Below, piece after piece: positions 33,695 to 41,482 of a stretch of 64,000 nt of DNA (the first letter of the stretch is position 1; every line of letters begins with the position of its first letter). A program made the translations under genes and the position numbers. Origin of the DNA: Salinirussus salinus (GTDB lineage Archaea; Halobacteriota; Halobacteria; Halobacteriales; Haloarculaceae); assembly GCF_009831455.1 (NCBI RefSeq), contig NZ_WOWO01000002.1:124001-188000 (forward strand), given 5' to 3'. Below the pieces are notes generated by a model that made no database searches, was not told the origin of the DNA, and was given only the letters and a program-made list of their open reading frames with translations.

Positions 33695-34582
33695 ATGGCA
33701 AAGACCGAGCGAAGGGTCGAGGACCTCGTCGGCGACGGCGAGGAGATGGCCGACGCGCTGTCGGCAGTCCTCGCCGTCGCCGACGAGAAAGGTACCGTCT
33801 CGTGGGGGGACGTCAGCGACGACCTCTCCAGCGGCGAGTGGGGCCGGCTCATCGAGTCGGGCCTGCTCGTCGACGCCGACGGTGACGGGTTCGTCCTCGA
33901 CGACCCGGAGGGCGTCCGCGAGGCGCTCTCCGAGGCCGAGCCCGCCGAAAGCGAGGAGAAAGACCTCAGCTGGTCGCGACGGGACAAGCTCGCCGGCCTC
34001 GGCGTCCTCCTGCTCTTTCTGGCCTACTCCCAGCAGGGGCTCCGGGACGTCATCGCCGGCGACGGGATCAACCTGGTGCTGGGGCCGCTGAACGCAACGC
34101 TGCCCTTCCACGTCGTGGTGTTGATCCTCGCGCTGGCGACGGGGCTGTGGACCGCTGTCCTCCAGGACAACATGATGGACACCTCCATCATGTCCGACTA
34201 CCAGGAGACCCAACAGGAGTTCAAAGAGAAGATCGAGGAGGCCAAGGAGCGCGGCGACGACGAGCGCGTCAAGGAGCTGCGCCAGGAGCAGATGGAGGAG
34301 ATGGACCTGGGCGTGTTCAAGGCCCAGTTCCGCCCGATGGTGTGGATCATGTTGCTCACCATCCCCGTCTTCCTGTGGATCTACTGGATGGTGCTCGACG
34401 GCCACGTCATCGAGACCGGGACCGCGATGGTGTTGCCGCTGGTCGGCGAGGTGTCGACCTGGCAGACGGCCGTGGTCGGACCGATCCAGCTGTGGCTGGT
34501 CTGGTATTTCGTCTGCTCGCTCAGCTTCTCGCAGATCATGCGGAAGGCGCTGAACGTGCAGGTCTCGCCGACCGGGACCTGA
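33695..34582 (+). CDS. DUF106/EMC3-TMCO1 family membrane protein (Oxa1/YidC superfamily)
   Basis: 295 residues. Residues 1-90 form an acidic cytosolic head (helix-turn-helix-like EEMADALSAVLAVADEKG, VSDDLSSGEWGRLIESGLLVD). Four membrane segments lie at ~100-120, 128-152, 207-228 and 245-280. Between the second and third is a charged coiled coil (DYQETQQEFKEKIEEAKERG, EELRQEQMEEMDLG). This is the archaeal DUF106 plan, structurally related to YidC, Get1 and EMC3, which insert membrane proteins; the cytosolic coiled coil contacts ribosomes or substrates. The N-terminal head is an addition. The position between adk and cmk is conserved. Confident family, inferred function. Confidence 0.88.
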   Translation: MAKTERRVEDLVGDGEEMADALSAVLAVADEKGTVSWGDVSDDLSSGEWGRLIESGLLVDADGDGFVLDDPEGVREALSEAEPAESEEKDLSWSRRDKLAGLGVLLLFLAYSQQGLRDVIAGDGINLVLGPLNATLPFHVVVLILALATGLWTAVLQDNMMDTSIMSDYQETQQEFKEKIEEAKERGDDERVKELRQEQMEEMDLGVFKAQFRPMVWIMLLTIPVFLWIYWMVLDGHVIETGTAMVLPLVGEVSTWQTAVVGPIQLWLVWYFVCSLSFSQIMRKALNVQVSPTGT

Positions 34583-34702
34583 CCCGCTCCGCCACACGCT
34601 CTTCGCTGCCCCCGCCCGCCTCGGACCGCCAGGAGACCCCGTGACACGGCCGCGCCGGAGCCGACTCGCAACCTCTTTGCCCCTGCCGATGCCAGCGTAG
34701 AT

Positions 34703-35287
34703 ATGCTGATCACCGTCTCCGGTCCCGGGGGCAGCGGCAAGAGCACGCTCGCTGCCGACCTGGCCGACCGGCTGGGGTACGACCACGTCTCCGGCGGCGA
34801 CATCTTCCGCTCGATCGCCGACGAGCGCGGACTGACACCGCTCCAGCTCAACCGTCGCGCCGAGGAGGACGACGCGATCGACCGCGACCTCGACCGGCGG
34901 CTCCGAACGACGGCCCGGGAACGCGACGACCTCGTCCTCGAGTCGCGGCTCTCGGGGTGGATGGCCGGCGAGTACGCCGACCTGCGGGTGTGGCTGGACG
35001 CGCCCCCGCGTGTGCGAGCCGAGCGTATCGCCGAGCGCGAGGGGAAACCCGTCGACCAGGCCCGCGAGGAGACCCGGGCCCGCGCCGAGAGCGAGGCCGG
35101 CCGCTATCTCGACTACTACGGGATCGACATCGAGGACCGCTCGATATACGACCTGGTGGTCAACACGGCCCGCTGGGACCCCGACGGCGTGCTGGGGATC
35201 GTTCTCGGAGCGGCCGAGCGGTACGACCCCGACGGGGACGAGGGGGCGTTCCCGGTCCCCGGCGTCGAGTACGACTTCGAGGGCTGA
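34703..35287 (+). CDS. cmk: Cytidylate kinase (archaeal type)
   Basis: 194 residues. P-loop [14 protein letters not shown] at ~3-16, then [20 protein letters not shown], the family's [24 protein letters not shown], and a [12 protein letters not shown] lid. It phosphorylates CMP/dCMP in the cytosol. A CTTTGC motif 28 nt upstream supports ATG 34703. Nine bases separate it from truB, so the two probably share a transcript. The length fits archaeal Cmk, not the longer bacterial form. Confidence 0.93.
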   Translation: MLITVSGPGGSGKSTLAADLADRLGYDHVSGGDIFRSIADERGLTPLQLNRRAEEDDAIDRDLDRRLRTTARERDDLVLESRLSGWMAGEYADLRVWLDAPPRVRAERIAEREGKPVDQAREETRARAESEAGRYLDYYGIDIEDRSIYDLVVNTARWDPDGVLGIVLGAAERYDPDGDEGAFPVPGVEYDFEG

Positions 35288-35296
35288 CCCCCGTCG

Positions 35297-36187
35297 ATGC
35301 TCCCCGACCCGCCCGACGAACGCTCGCCCGCAGACCTGCTCGCCTTCGGCCTGGTCAACCTCGACAAGCCGCCCGGTCCCTCCGCTCACCAGGTCGCCGG
35401 GTGGGTCCGCGACATGACCGGCCAGCAGCGGGCGGCCCACGCCGGCACTCTCGACCCGAAGGTGACCGGCTCGCTCCCGCTGTTGCTCGGCCGGGCGACC
35501 CGCGCCGCCCGCGTCTTCGACGGCCTCGGCAAGGAGTACGTCGCCGTGCTGGAACTGCAGGGGCCGCCGCCCGCGGACTTCGAGGCGGTGCTCGGGGAGT
35601 TCGAGGGCGATATCTACCAGACGCCCCCGCGAAAGAGCGCGGTCGTCCGCGAGCGCCGCGTCCGCCGGGTCCACGAACTGCAGGTCCTCGACCGCGACGG
35701 CCGGCAGGTCCTGCTCCGTATCGAGTGCGAGGCCGGCACCTACGTCCGGAAGCTGTGTCACGACCTCGGGCTCGCGCTCGGGACGGGCGCGCACATGGGC
35801 GACCTCCGCCGGACCGCGACCGGCCGCTTCGACGACACCTCGCTGGTGACGCTGCACGACCTCGCCGACGCGCTCGCCTTCTGGCGGGAGGACGGCGAGG
35901 CGGGCCCGCTCCGGGAGGCCGTCGCGCCGGCCGAGGAGGCGCTCGCGGGGCTCCCGCGGGTGGTCATCGCCGGGAGCGCCGCCCGCGAGGTGGCCGAGGG
36001 TGCGCCCGTCTACGCGCCGGGCGTCCTGGAGACCCGACCCGCCCCACACGGCGGCGGCCGGCCCGAGGAGGGTGACCTTGTCGTCTGCACCATCCCGAAC
36101 GGGTCGGCGGTGGCGCTGGGCTCGCTGGTCGGTGACCCCGGCGCCGACCGCGGGACCGTCGTCGACACCGACCGCGTCCTCGTCTGA
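35297..36187 (+). CDS. truB: RNA-guided/tRNA pseudouridine synthase (TruB/Cbf5)
   Basis: 296 residues. The catalytic Asp is in AHAGTLDPKVTGSLP, with preceding NLDKPPGPSAHQVAGWVRD. YVRKLCHDLGLALGTGAHM is the family's later motif. The C-terminal ~80 residues (PRVVIAGSAAREVAEGAPVYAPG, VVCTIPNGSAVALG) form a PUA domain. In archaea the TruB-like Cbf5 modifies tRNA U55 and, with L7Ae, Nop10 and Gar1, guided rRNA sites. It follows cmk by 9 bp. Confidence 0.93.
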   Translation: MLPDPPDERSPADLLAFGLVNLDKPPGPSAHQVAGWVRDMTGQQRAAHAGTLDPKVTGSLPLLLGRATRAARVFDGLGKEYVAVLELQGPPPADFEAVLGEFEGDIYQTPPRKSAVVRERRVRRVHELQVLDRDGRQVLLRIECEAGTYVRKLCHDLGLALGTGAHMGDLRRTATGRFDDTSLVTLHDLADALAFWREDGEAGPLREAVAPAEEALAGLPRVVIAGSAAREVAEGAPVYAPGVLETRPAPHGGGRPEEGDLVVCTIPNGSAVALGSLVGDPGADRGTVVDTDRVLV

Positions 36188-36315
36188 TAGTGACCGCTGT
36201 AGCTGTTTTCCCGGTGTGAGCGCCCGCAGTCGGGCGGTCGATACCGGAACGACGACGCCAGTCACGATGAGGGGATCGAAGGGCTTAATCCCGGCACCGT
36301 CCCACCACCGAGTGC

Positions 36316-36386
36316 GGGACCGTGGGGTAGCGGTATCCTCGGCGCATGGGGTGCGTCGGACCTGAGTTCGAATCTCGGCGGTCCCA
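36316..36386 (+). tRNA. tRNA-Pro (anticodon GGG)
   Basis: 71 nt. Acceptor GGGACCG pairs with CGGTCCC, discriminator A. Anticodon stem GGCGC/GCGTC around loop ATGGGGT gives anticodon GGG (Pro). T-arm CTGAG-TTCGAAT-CTCGG; variable loop 4 nt. No intron and no encoded CCA. T5 follows 8 nt downstream. Confidence 0.93.
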
Positions 36387-36394
36387 CTACCACC

Positions 36395-36399
36395 TTTTT
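36395..36399 (+). terminator. T-run after tRNA-Pro
   Basis: TTTTT beginning 9 nt after the tRNA 3' end, an oligo-T terminator placed much like that of tRNA-Arg. Confidence 0.6.
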
Positions 36400-36405
36400 C
36401 CCGCT

Positions 36406-36483
36406 CGGGTGCGCTCGCTTCGCTCGCGCACCTCTCGCGGCAAAAACGTGGGCGAAAAAGACCGGCCGCTCACTTCGTTCGCG
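36406..36483 (+). repeat. tRNA-downstream two-hairpin element, copy 2
   Basis: Begins 19 nt after tRNA-Pro, just past the T-run. Hairpin GGTGCGC/GCGCACC, central CAAAAACGTGGGCGAAAAA, then a second hairpin-like part ending CTCACTTCGTTCGCG. It is in the same orientation relative to its tRNA as the copy at 16251-16328 and matches it at 63/78 ungapped positions. Confidence 0.75.
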
Positions 36484-36807
36484 TCCGGCTGCTCACGCGG
36501 TGTCCGGGTGAACGGCGTCACTAGTGAGCCATTCACCTCGGCGGATCCACCCCAAAACGAGTGATAGCAGCTTTCCGTCCCGATTTTTCGACGCTGTTGG
36601 AGGTGTCGGATCGTCGCTCCCTCGAGCCAGACCAGCCACAGGACCGAGACCGCAGTTTGGGGACGGCGGCTCGAATCTAACCGCTCCCCTCCTCCCGTTC
36701 CTGGCAGATACCTGAGTGGGTGCGGTGGGGCCACTACAGGCAGGATTGCCCGGGACTACTGCAGATAGGTCGCGTATTCTTATTCGCGGCTTCGGGGAAA
36801 GGAGAGT
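36484..36807. other. Intergenic region downstream of tRNA-Pro element
   Basis: No gene is supported. A TTAT motif at 36780 lies 28 nt before ATG 36808 and is probably the next gene's promoter. Nothing else is recognised. Confidence 0.5.
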
Positions 36808-37167
36808 ATGACACTCGTCGATAGCGTCGTCGTGTTCGTCGTCAGCCTCCTGATCGGGGCACTGGGGATCTACGTCGGTGCCCGTGTGATCGCCGGTCGC
36901 GACGACTACCGGTACGCCATCGTGACGGCGCTGATCGGCGCCATCGTCTGGTCCGTGGTGGCCTTCTTTCTTGGCTGGATCCCGTTGCTCGGCCCGCTTG
37001 CAGCGCTGTTCGCCTACGTGACGGTGATCAACCTCCGCTACCCCGGTGGCTACCTCAAAGCTGTCGCGATCGCGTTCGTCGCCTGGGCCGCCTCTCTCGC
37101 TGTCCTGTACGTCCTGGCGCTGTTGGACATCGCGGCGTTCGAAGCCCTCGGCGTCCCCGGCGTATAG
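36808..37167 (+). CDS. Small four-helix membrane protein, unknown function
   Basis: 119 residues with four hydrophobic segments (~4-26, 36-55, 58-77, 86-108) and only short charged loops (VIAGRDDYRYA, NLRYPGGY). It is likely in the cell membrane with little outside it. A TTAT motif 28 nt upstream and an AAAGGAG sequence before the ATG support the start. It is monocistronic. I do not recognise a named family. Confidence 0.7.
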   Translation: MTLVDSVVVFVVSLLIGALGIYVGARVIAGRDDYRYAIVTALIGAIVWSVVAFFLGWIPLLGPLAALFAYVTVINLRYPGGYLKAVAIAFVAWAASLAVLYVLALLDIAAFEALGVPGV

Positions 37168-37356
37168 CGGCCCTTCTCCGGGAGTTCGCTGACCCGGGGT
37201 CGGCTGCGGAGCCCCCAGCTATTCCCGACCCCGCTACCGCCGGCGCGCTCGTGGTGTCGTTCAATCTACATTTTTGGATCGTGTTACGTCTGTCGAAAAT
37301 CCGGAGAAAAATTCGAATAGTAACGTATTTCAGGGATTGCCATCTCGGGGCAAAAT

Positions 37357-37791
37357 ATGGGAAAGAAACGGCTGTCACGGCGGGACACACTGAAGAGCGT
37401 CGGCGGGCTCACGGCGGTCGCGGCGGCCGGCGCGCTGGCCGGCTGTTCGGGGGGAGGGGACTCGACGCCGACGGCGGACGTCGAGACGCCACAGGGCGGC
37501 AGCGAACTCGACTTCGCCGTCGAGTACAACAGCGACGCCGGCCAGGTCGAGATCACCTACGCGTCGAGCGTCGAGCTCTCCCCCGAGGACGTCTACGTCA
37601 GGGGTGACGGGGTCGACAGCACCGGGAGCTGGTCGGAGCTGGGCGGCAACGTTTCCGGCGGCGAAAACGGGGACATGATCGCCCCCTTCGACTCGCTCGC
37701 GCTCGGGGGAAGTTCGGACTACGATATCCAGGTCGTCTGGGAGCGCGAGGGGACGACGATCACCTTCACCGAGTCCAGCGGCGGGAGCTGA
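37357..37791 (+). CDS. Tat-exported lipoprotein, unknown function
   Basis: 144 residues. Twin-arginine signal and lipobox: KRLSRRDTLKSVGGLTAVAA then GALAGC. The mature part is ~110 residues, acidic, with beta-rich text (LDFAVEYNSDAGQVEITYAS, YDIQVVWEREGTTITF), suggesting a small immunoglobulin-like or beta-sandwich fold. Located on the outer face of the membrane. The promoter region upstream (37250-37350) is visibly AT-rich. No specific function is recognised. Confidence 0.78.
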   Translation: MGKKRLSRRDTLKSVGGLTAVAAAGALAGCSGGGDSTPTADVETPQGGSELDFAVEYNSDAGQVEITYASSVELSPEDVYVRGDGVDSTGSWSELGGNVSGGENGDMIAPFDSLALGGSSDYDIQVVWEREGTTITFTESSGGS

Positions 37792-37815
37792 CACGGGCGC
37801 CGGCCCGCGTCGAAC

Positions 37816-37821
37816 GTTTAT
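37816..37821 (+). promoter_or_regulatory. TATA-like box for small membrane protein
   Basis: TTTATA about 30 nt before ATG 37847. Confidence 0.55.
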
Positions 37822-37846
37822 ACAGACTGAACTCCAAAGAGCAGGT

Positions 37847-38179
37847 ATGGTTGTCGGACTCCTGTTGCTCGGTTCGCTCGCGGTGAACGCGCTGCTGGCC
37901 GTCGTCGCCTTCGCTCGCTTTGTCTACCACGACGGCCCGTCGGGCGAGCGCCCGGACTCTACACTCCTTGCCGGGAGCATTCTCGCGGTGGCGATGGCCG
38001 AGTTCGTCGTCTTCGGCTACGCCATCCTGGAGTCGCTCCGGACCGGCACGCCCGGCGTCTCGAACATCGGCGTGTTGATCCTCAACAGCCTGTTGATACT
38101 GCTGTTTGTCGTCTACATCGAGCGCAGCAGCCTCCGGTCGGCGACCGTCCGGCTGCGGCCGACCCGCTCCGGCTCGTGA
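37847..38179 (+). CDS. Three-helix small membrane protein (DUF7521-like)
   Basis: 110 residues with three membrane segments (~3-24, 42-63, 74-93) and a basic C-terminal tail (ERSSLRSATVRLRPTRSGS) expected in the cytosol. It resembles small haloarchaeal proteins that often neighbour winged-helix regulators (DUF7521); the match is from memory. Its stop overlaps the nuclease start (GTGATG), so the two are coupled. Confidence 0.65.
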   Translation: MVVGLLLLGSLAVNALLAVVAFARFVYHDGPSGERPDSTLLAGSILAVAMAEFVVFGYAILESLRTGTPGVSNIGVLILNSLLILLFVVYIERSSLRSATVRLRPTRSGS

Positions 38180-38733
38180 TGCGACGCCCCGGGACCGCCC
38201 TGCTCGCGTTCGTCGGGCTCCTCCTCCTCGCTGGCTGTGCCGGCCTCTCCGTCGCCCCGGACCCCGGCGACACGACCCCGGCCGTCGACCGCGAAGTGGC
38301 GGTCGCCGAGGTGGTCGACGGCGACACGCTGGAGGTCCGGATGCCCGACGGCGGGGTGGAGACGGTCCGGCTGCTCGGGGTCGACACGCCGGAGACCTAC
38401 GCCGACAACGACCCCGCGGAGTTCGAGGGCGTCCCGGACTCCCGGGCGGGTCGGGCGTGTCTCCGGGCGGCCGGCGAGAACGCGACCGGCTTCGTCGAGG
38501 AGACACTCGAGGGCGGGACGGTCAGCGTCCGGACTGACCCGACGGCGGACCGCCGGGGGTCCTACGGCCGGCTACTCGTCTACGTGAGTGTCGACGGCGA
38601 GTCGCTGAACCGCGCGCTGCTCGCTCGCGGGCACGCCCGTCTGTACGACACTGACTTCCAGCACCGGGACGAGTTCGCGACCGTCGAAGACCGGGCGCAG
38701 GCCGAGGGCCGTGGGCTCTGGGGGTGCCGGTAG
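38179..38733 (+). CDS. Secreted lipid-anchored thermonuclease (SNase family)
   Basis: 184 residues from ATG 38179 (GTG 38176 also possible). The signal peptide with lipobox (LLAFVGLLLLAGC, no twin Arg) predicts export by Sec and lipid anchoring. The nuclease core ~38-180 reads VVDGDTLEVRMPDGG, VRLLGVDTPETYA (catalytic Arg and Asp region), DRRGSYGRLLVYV (second catalytic Arg and Tyr), LLARGHARLYDTDF, and AQAEGRGLW. This is the calcium-dependent staphylococcal nuclease fold that cuts DNA and RNA. Extracellular nuclease activity may serve nutrient recovery or defence. Confidence 0.88.
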   Translation: MRRPGTALLAFVGLLLLAGCAGLSVAPDPGDTTPAVDREVAVAEVVDGDTLEVRMPDGGVETVRLLGVDTPETYADNDPAEFEGVPDSRAGRACLRAAGENATGFVEETLEGGTVSVRTDPTADRRGSYGRLLVYVSVDGESLNRALLARGHARLYDTDFQHRDEFATVEDRAQAEGRGLWGCR

Positions 38734-39291
38734 CTACTCCAGCAACAGCAGTGCCGCGACGACGACCCCGCCGAAGACGGCGAGGGCGCCGGCGGTCACC
38801 ATGAGGCTGCCGCTGACTGCGACGCTCGCACCCGCGATTGCGAGCGCGAGCAGGCCGAAGGCGCCGACGAGGACCTCGGGGCGGTCTCTGAGCCCCGTTC
38901 GCTCGGGCTCGGGCTCGGGACTGGGCTTGCCGAGCGATTCGTCGACCTGGACCTGTCCCCCGCCTTCCTCGGGCGCCAGGACTTCGACGTCGACCCACCG
39001 GGTCTGCGCGCCGTAGGCGGAGACGACCTTGAGCTTCCCGAACGCGTCCTCCTCGCGGTTCCCGGCCACCTCGACGCGGACGACGCGCTCGGAGTCGCCC
39101 TCGACGTAGTGGTTGGTGGCGTCCATCCGGGCCACCCGCGAGAGCCTGTCGTCGAGGTGGAGGTGGACGTGTAGCGAGTTGCCGTGGTTGACCAGCCGCA
39201 CGTCGAAGGAGCCGTCGGTCTCGAAGCCGGCCGGCGCCTCGACCGCGTGGAGTTCCTCGCGGCTGATGTGGATGGGCAACTCGTCTGGCAC
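38734..39291 (-). CDS. Membrane protein of unknown function (DUF7524-like)
   Basis: 185 residues from GTG 39291 (VPDELPIHISREEL), chosen over an upstream in-frame ATG because the product begins at the conserved-looking text. Residues ~1-115 form a beta-rich soluble domain (FDVRLVNHGNSLHVHLHLDD, TRWVDVEVLAPEEGG). A Pro/Glu linker follows, then two membrane segments at ~140-162 and 164-185. The soluble part resembles an immunoglobulin-like or CARDB-like fold; function unknown. It directly abuts the nuclease stop, convergent with zero gap. Confidence 0.68.
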   Translation of the reverse strand: MPDELPIHISREELHAVEAPAGFETDGSFDVRLVNHGNSLHVHLHLDDRLSRVARMDATNHYVEGDSERVVRVEVAGNREEDAFGKLKVVSAYGAQTRWVDVEVLAPEEGGGQVQVDESLGKPSPEPEPERTGLRDRPEVLVGAFGLLALAIAGASVAVSGSLMVTAGALAVFGGVVVAALLLLE

Positions 39292-39324
39292 GGCCGGATC
39301 TCGGCGTGGCGCGGGCAAAAAGGT

Positions 39325-39519
39325 TCAGGCTGCGGCCTCGTCGCGCATGTCCGGCGGCAGGAGGTTCGGGATGCCGTCCTCGATGGGGTAGCGTTCCCCA
39401 CACTCCGTGCAGACCAGTTCCCCCTCGAGGATCTCGTCGCCGTCGGTCTCGGTCGCCTCGAGTTCGAGCGCTTCCTTGTCGAGCGGACAGCAGAGGATGT
39501 CGAGCAGGTCTTCCTTCAT
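39325..39519 (-). CDS. Trm112-like zinc protein
   Basis: 64 residues: MKEDLLDILCCPLDKEALEL then LVCTECGERYPIEDGIPNLLPPDM. Two Cys pairs and the IEDGIPNLLP ending are the Trm112/YcaR signature. Trm112 proteins bind and activate methyltransferases acting on tRNA, rRNA and release factor; in Haloferax volcanii Trm112 partners several methyltransferases. ATG 39519 gives the usual N-terminus; the open frame runs further upstream. It lies between the DUF7524-like gene and purA on the same strand. Confidence 0.87.
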   Translation of the reverse strand: MKEDLLDILCCPLDKEALELEATETDGDEILEGELVCTECGERYPIEDGIPNLLPPDMRDEAAA

Positions 39520-39595
39520 ATCGGTGGCGAGGGGGGGAACGGTAAAAAGCGGTGGGGGTTCGTCCGCCGGGTCGGTCCCGCCGGAGGGTTCGAGG

Positions 39596-40975
39596 TCACT
39601 CCCAGGGGGATTCCCGGACGACGGTCGCGGACCGGTCGGGGCCGACGCCGACGGCATAGACCGGCGTGTCGAGTTCCGCCTCGATGTACTCCAGGTAGGC
39701 GCGGGCGTTCTCGGGGACCGCGTCGTAGCCCTCCTCGGCGACGGTCTCCCAGTCGACGTCCGGCCACCCCTCGAAGGTCCGGAAGTTGGCCTCGCAGTCG
39801 GCCCACCGTTCGGTGGTCGGCGGCATCGTCAGCAGCTTCTCCCCATCGAGCGTGTAGGAGTGGCCGACCTTGACCTCGTCGAGCCCGGCCAGCACGTCGA
39901 CGTGGTTGACCGCGAGCCCGGTGAACCCGCTCGTGCGGGCGGCGTGGCGGAGCATGGGGATGTCGAGCCAGCCCACGCGGCGGGGGCGGCCGGTGACTGT
40001 GCCGTACTCGCCGCCCTCGTCGCGGATGTACTCCGCGAGGTCGGCCCCGCCGGGTCGACCGCCGTCCTCGGGGGTCTGCCCGTCGACAGCGCCGAGTTCG
40101 GTCGGGAGCGGCCCCGTCCCCACCCGCGAGAGGTAGGCTTTGACGATCCCGATGACTTCGCCGTCGCCGACGACGGAGGGGCCGAGCCCGGTCCCGACGG
40201 CCGCGCCGCCAGCGGTGGGGTTCGAGGAGGTGACGTAGGGGTAGACGCCGTGGTCGATGTCGATGGCGGTGCCCTGTGCACCCTCGAACATGAGTCTCTC
40301 GTCCGCCTCGAGGCGGTCGGCGAGAAACGCCCCGCAGTTGACCGTCATGTCCTCGGCCTCGAGGCGCCGGCCGAACTCGCGGTACTGGTCGTAGAGGACC
40401 TCGATATCGAAGGCGTCGGGGTCGACCTCGTCGTGGTCTTCGATCGGGATGTCGTAAACCTCCTCGAGCAGCGCCCGCTTCTGGGGGACCACGTACTCCA
40501 GACGGTCGCGCAGCGTCTCGGCGTCCAGCAGGTCGCCGACCCGGACGCCGCGGCGGCCGGCCTTGTCCTCGTAGGTCGGGCCGATCCCGCGGCCGGTGGT
40601 CCCGGCAGCGAGGTCGTCGTCGGATTTGACGTCCTCCTCGAGCTGGTCGAGCACGCGGTGGTAGGGGAGGATGACGTGCGCGCGCTCGGCGACGCGCACG
40701 TCGGGGTCCAGCCCACGTTCGCGGAGGGTGTCCAGCTCCTCGAACAGGGTCCGCGGGTTGACCACGCAGCCGTTGCCCAGCACTCCAACCTTGCCACGGA
40801 CGGCCCCGCTCGGTACGAGCGAGAGTTTGTACTCCTCGCCACCCTGGACGACGGTGTGTCCGGCGTTGTCCCCGCCCTGGTACCGGGCGACGACGTCCGC
40901 GGCGTCGCCGAACAGGTCGACGACCCCGCCTTTCCCCTCGTCGCCGAGCTGCGACCCGACGATTGTCACGGTCAT
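39596..40975 (-). CDS. purA: Adenylosuccinate synthetase
   Basis: 459 residues from ATG 40975 (a second ATG is at 40978). It makes adenylosuccinate from IMP and Asp using GTP, the first step to AMP. Signatures are VGSQLGDEGKGGVVDLFG (GTP loop with catalytic Asp), DNAGHTVV (catalytic His), TTGRGIGPTYEDK, FEGAQGTAIDIDHGVYPYVTSSNPTAGG, and RPRRVGWLD. A TTTA motif 29 nt upstream on the - strand supports 40975. A stronger TATATAAAC lies 70 nt upstream and may give a second start. Confidence 0.95.
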   Translation of the reverse strand: MTVTIVGSQLGDEGKGGVVDLFGDAADVVARYQGGDNAGHTVVQGGEEYKLSLVPSGAVRGKVGVLGNGCVVNPRTLFEELDTLRERGLDPDVRVAERAHVILPYHRVLDQLEEDVKSDDDLAAGTTGRGIGPTYEDKAGRRGVRVGDLLDAETLRDRLEYVVPQKRALLEEVYDIPIEDHDEVDPDAFDIEVLYDQYREFGRRLEAEDMTVNCGAFLADRLEADERLMFEGAQGTAIDIDHGVYPYVTSSNPTAGGAAVGTGLGPSVVGDGEVIGIVKAYLSRVGTGPLPTELGAVDGQTPEDGGRPGGADLAEYIRDEGGEYGTVTGRPRRVGWLDIPMLRHAARTSGFTGLAVNHVDVLAGLDEVKVGHSYTLDGEKLLTMPPTTERWADCEANFRTFEGWPDVDWETVAEEGYDAVPENARAYLEYIEAELDTPVYAVGVGPDRSATVVRESPWE

Positions 40976-41041
40976 CATCCCCGCCTTTCCGCGTGGCTGG
41001 TAAACAGATTACGGTCCGCCCGTTTTGTCTCTATACGAGCG

Positions 41042-41049
41042 TTTATATA
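41042..41049 (+). promoter_or_regulatory. Strong TATA-like box without an adjoining ORF
   Basis: TTTATATA read on +; on - the same bases read TATATAAA, so direction is ambiguous. Read on + it predicts a transcript start near 41070, where there is no start codon. Read on - it could serve purA with a ~40-nt leader. Confidence 0.5.
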
Positions 41050-41067
41050 CCCGTGCGCGAAAGGTTC

Positions 41068-41140
41068 ACTATCGCCCCGCGGTAGGGAAGTCATTCCGGT
41101 GTAGCCGGGGACTACCGGCAATTCACGTCCCCTGACGGCA
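41068..41140 (+). ncRNA. Candidate structured small RNA
   Basis: About 70 nt between the TTTATATA box and the next gene's promoter. It contains no ORF but has nested complementarity: GGGGAC (41107-41112) with GTCCCC (41127-41132), and CCGG/CTACCGG pairings around 41096-41119. No T-run clearly ends it. It may instead be simple promoter spacer. Confidence 0.3.
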
Positions 41141-41143
41141 AGG

Positions 41144-41150
41144 TTTAAAT
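41144..41150 (+). promoter_or_regulatory. TATA-like box for the winged-helix gene
   Basis: TTTAAAT about 30 nt upstream of ATG 41177; a short CAAG...CTTG inverted repeat (41160-41173) lies between them. Confidence 0.5.
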
Positions 41151-41176
41151 CCGGCCAACACAAGTTAACACTTGCC

Positions 41177-41482
41177 ATGATAGACCGCCTTGAGAAGGAA
41201 GTTGACATGCTGGAACGCCATCTGCAGGTCTTGCGGATGGTCATCGAGAACGAGCCGATCGGGATCGTCAAGATGTCTAACGAGACTGGCTACCCCCACC
41301 ACAAGGTTCGCTACTCGCTGCGCGTTCTGGAGGAGGAGAACCTCATCGAGCCCTCGAGCCAGGGTGCGATCACGACCGAGGAGACCGAGGAGTTCGTCGA
41401 CGACCTCGACGGCAAGGTCGACCACATCATCGAGAAGCTCGAGGGGATGAAAATCGAGGACGTCGCCGAGGTTGAAGGCTAG
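41177..41482 (+). CDS. Small winged-helix DNA-binding protein
   Basis: 101 residues. The N-terminal helix MIDRLEKEVDMLERHLQVLR is followed by a winged helix (~20-75: VIENEPIGIVKMSNETGYPHHKVRYSLRVLEEENLIEPS, wing QGAITTEET) and a C-terminal helix FVDDLDGKVDHIIEKLEGM for dimerisation. It looks like a conserved archaeal predicted regulator; no ligand domain. The inverted repeat overlapping its own start region suggests self-regulation. It is convergent with the next gene, the two stops overlapping in CTAG at 41479-41482. Confidence 0.78.
   Translation: MIDRLEKEVDMLERHLQVLRMVIENEPIGIVKMSNETGYPHHKVRYSLRVLEEENLIEPSSQGAITTEETEEFVDDLDGKVDHIIEKLEGMKIEDVAEVEG

Noticed and set aside
32972-36265. A 1097-codon - strand open frame opposite adk, DUF106, cmk and truB
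   Set aside because: It is antisense to four well-supported genes and has no recognisable domain or haloarchaeal acidic composition.
36537-36544. CTCGGCGG copy of part of the tRNA-Pro 3' end, 163 bp downstream
   Set aside because: Only 8 exact bases, expected by chance in GC-rich DNA. Not enough to call an attachment site.
36346-36734. ORFs overlapping tRNA-Pro and its downstream element
   Set aside because: They include tRNA sequence and hairpins; no protein signature.
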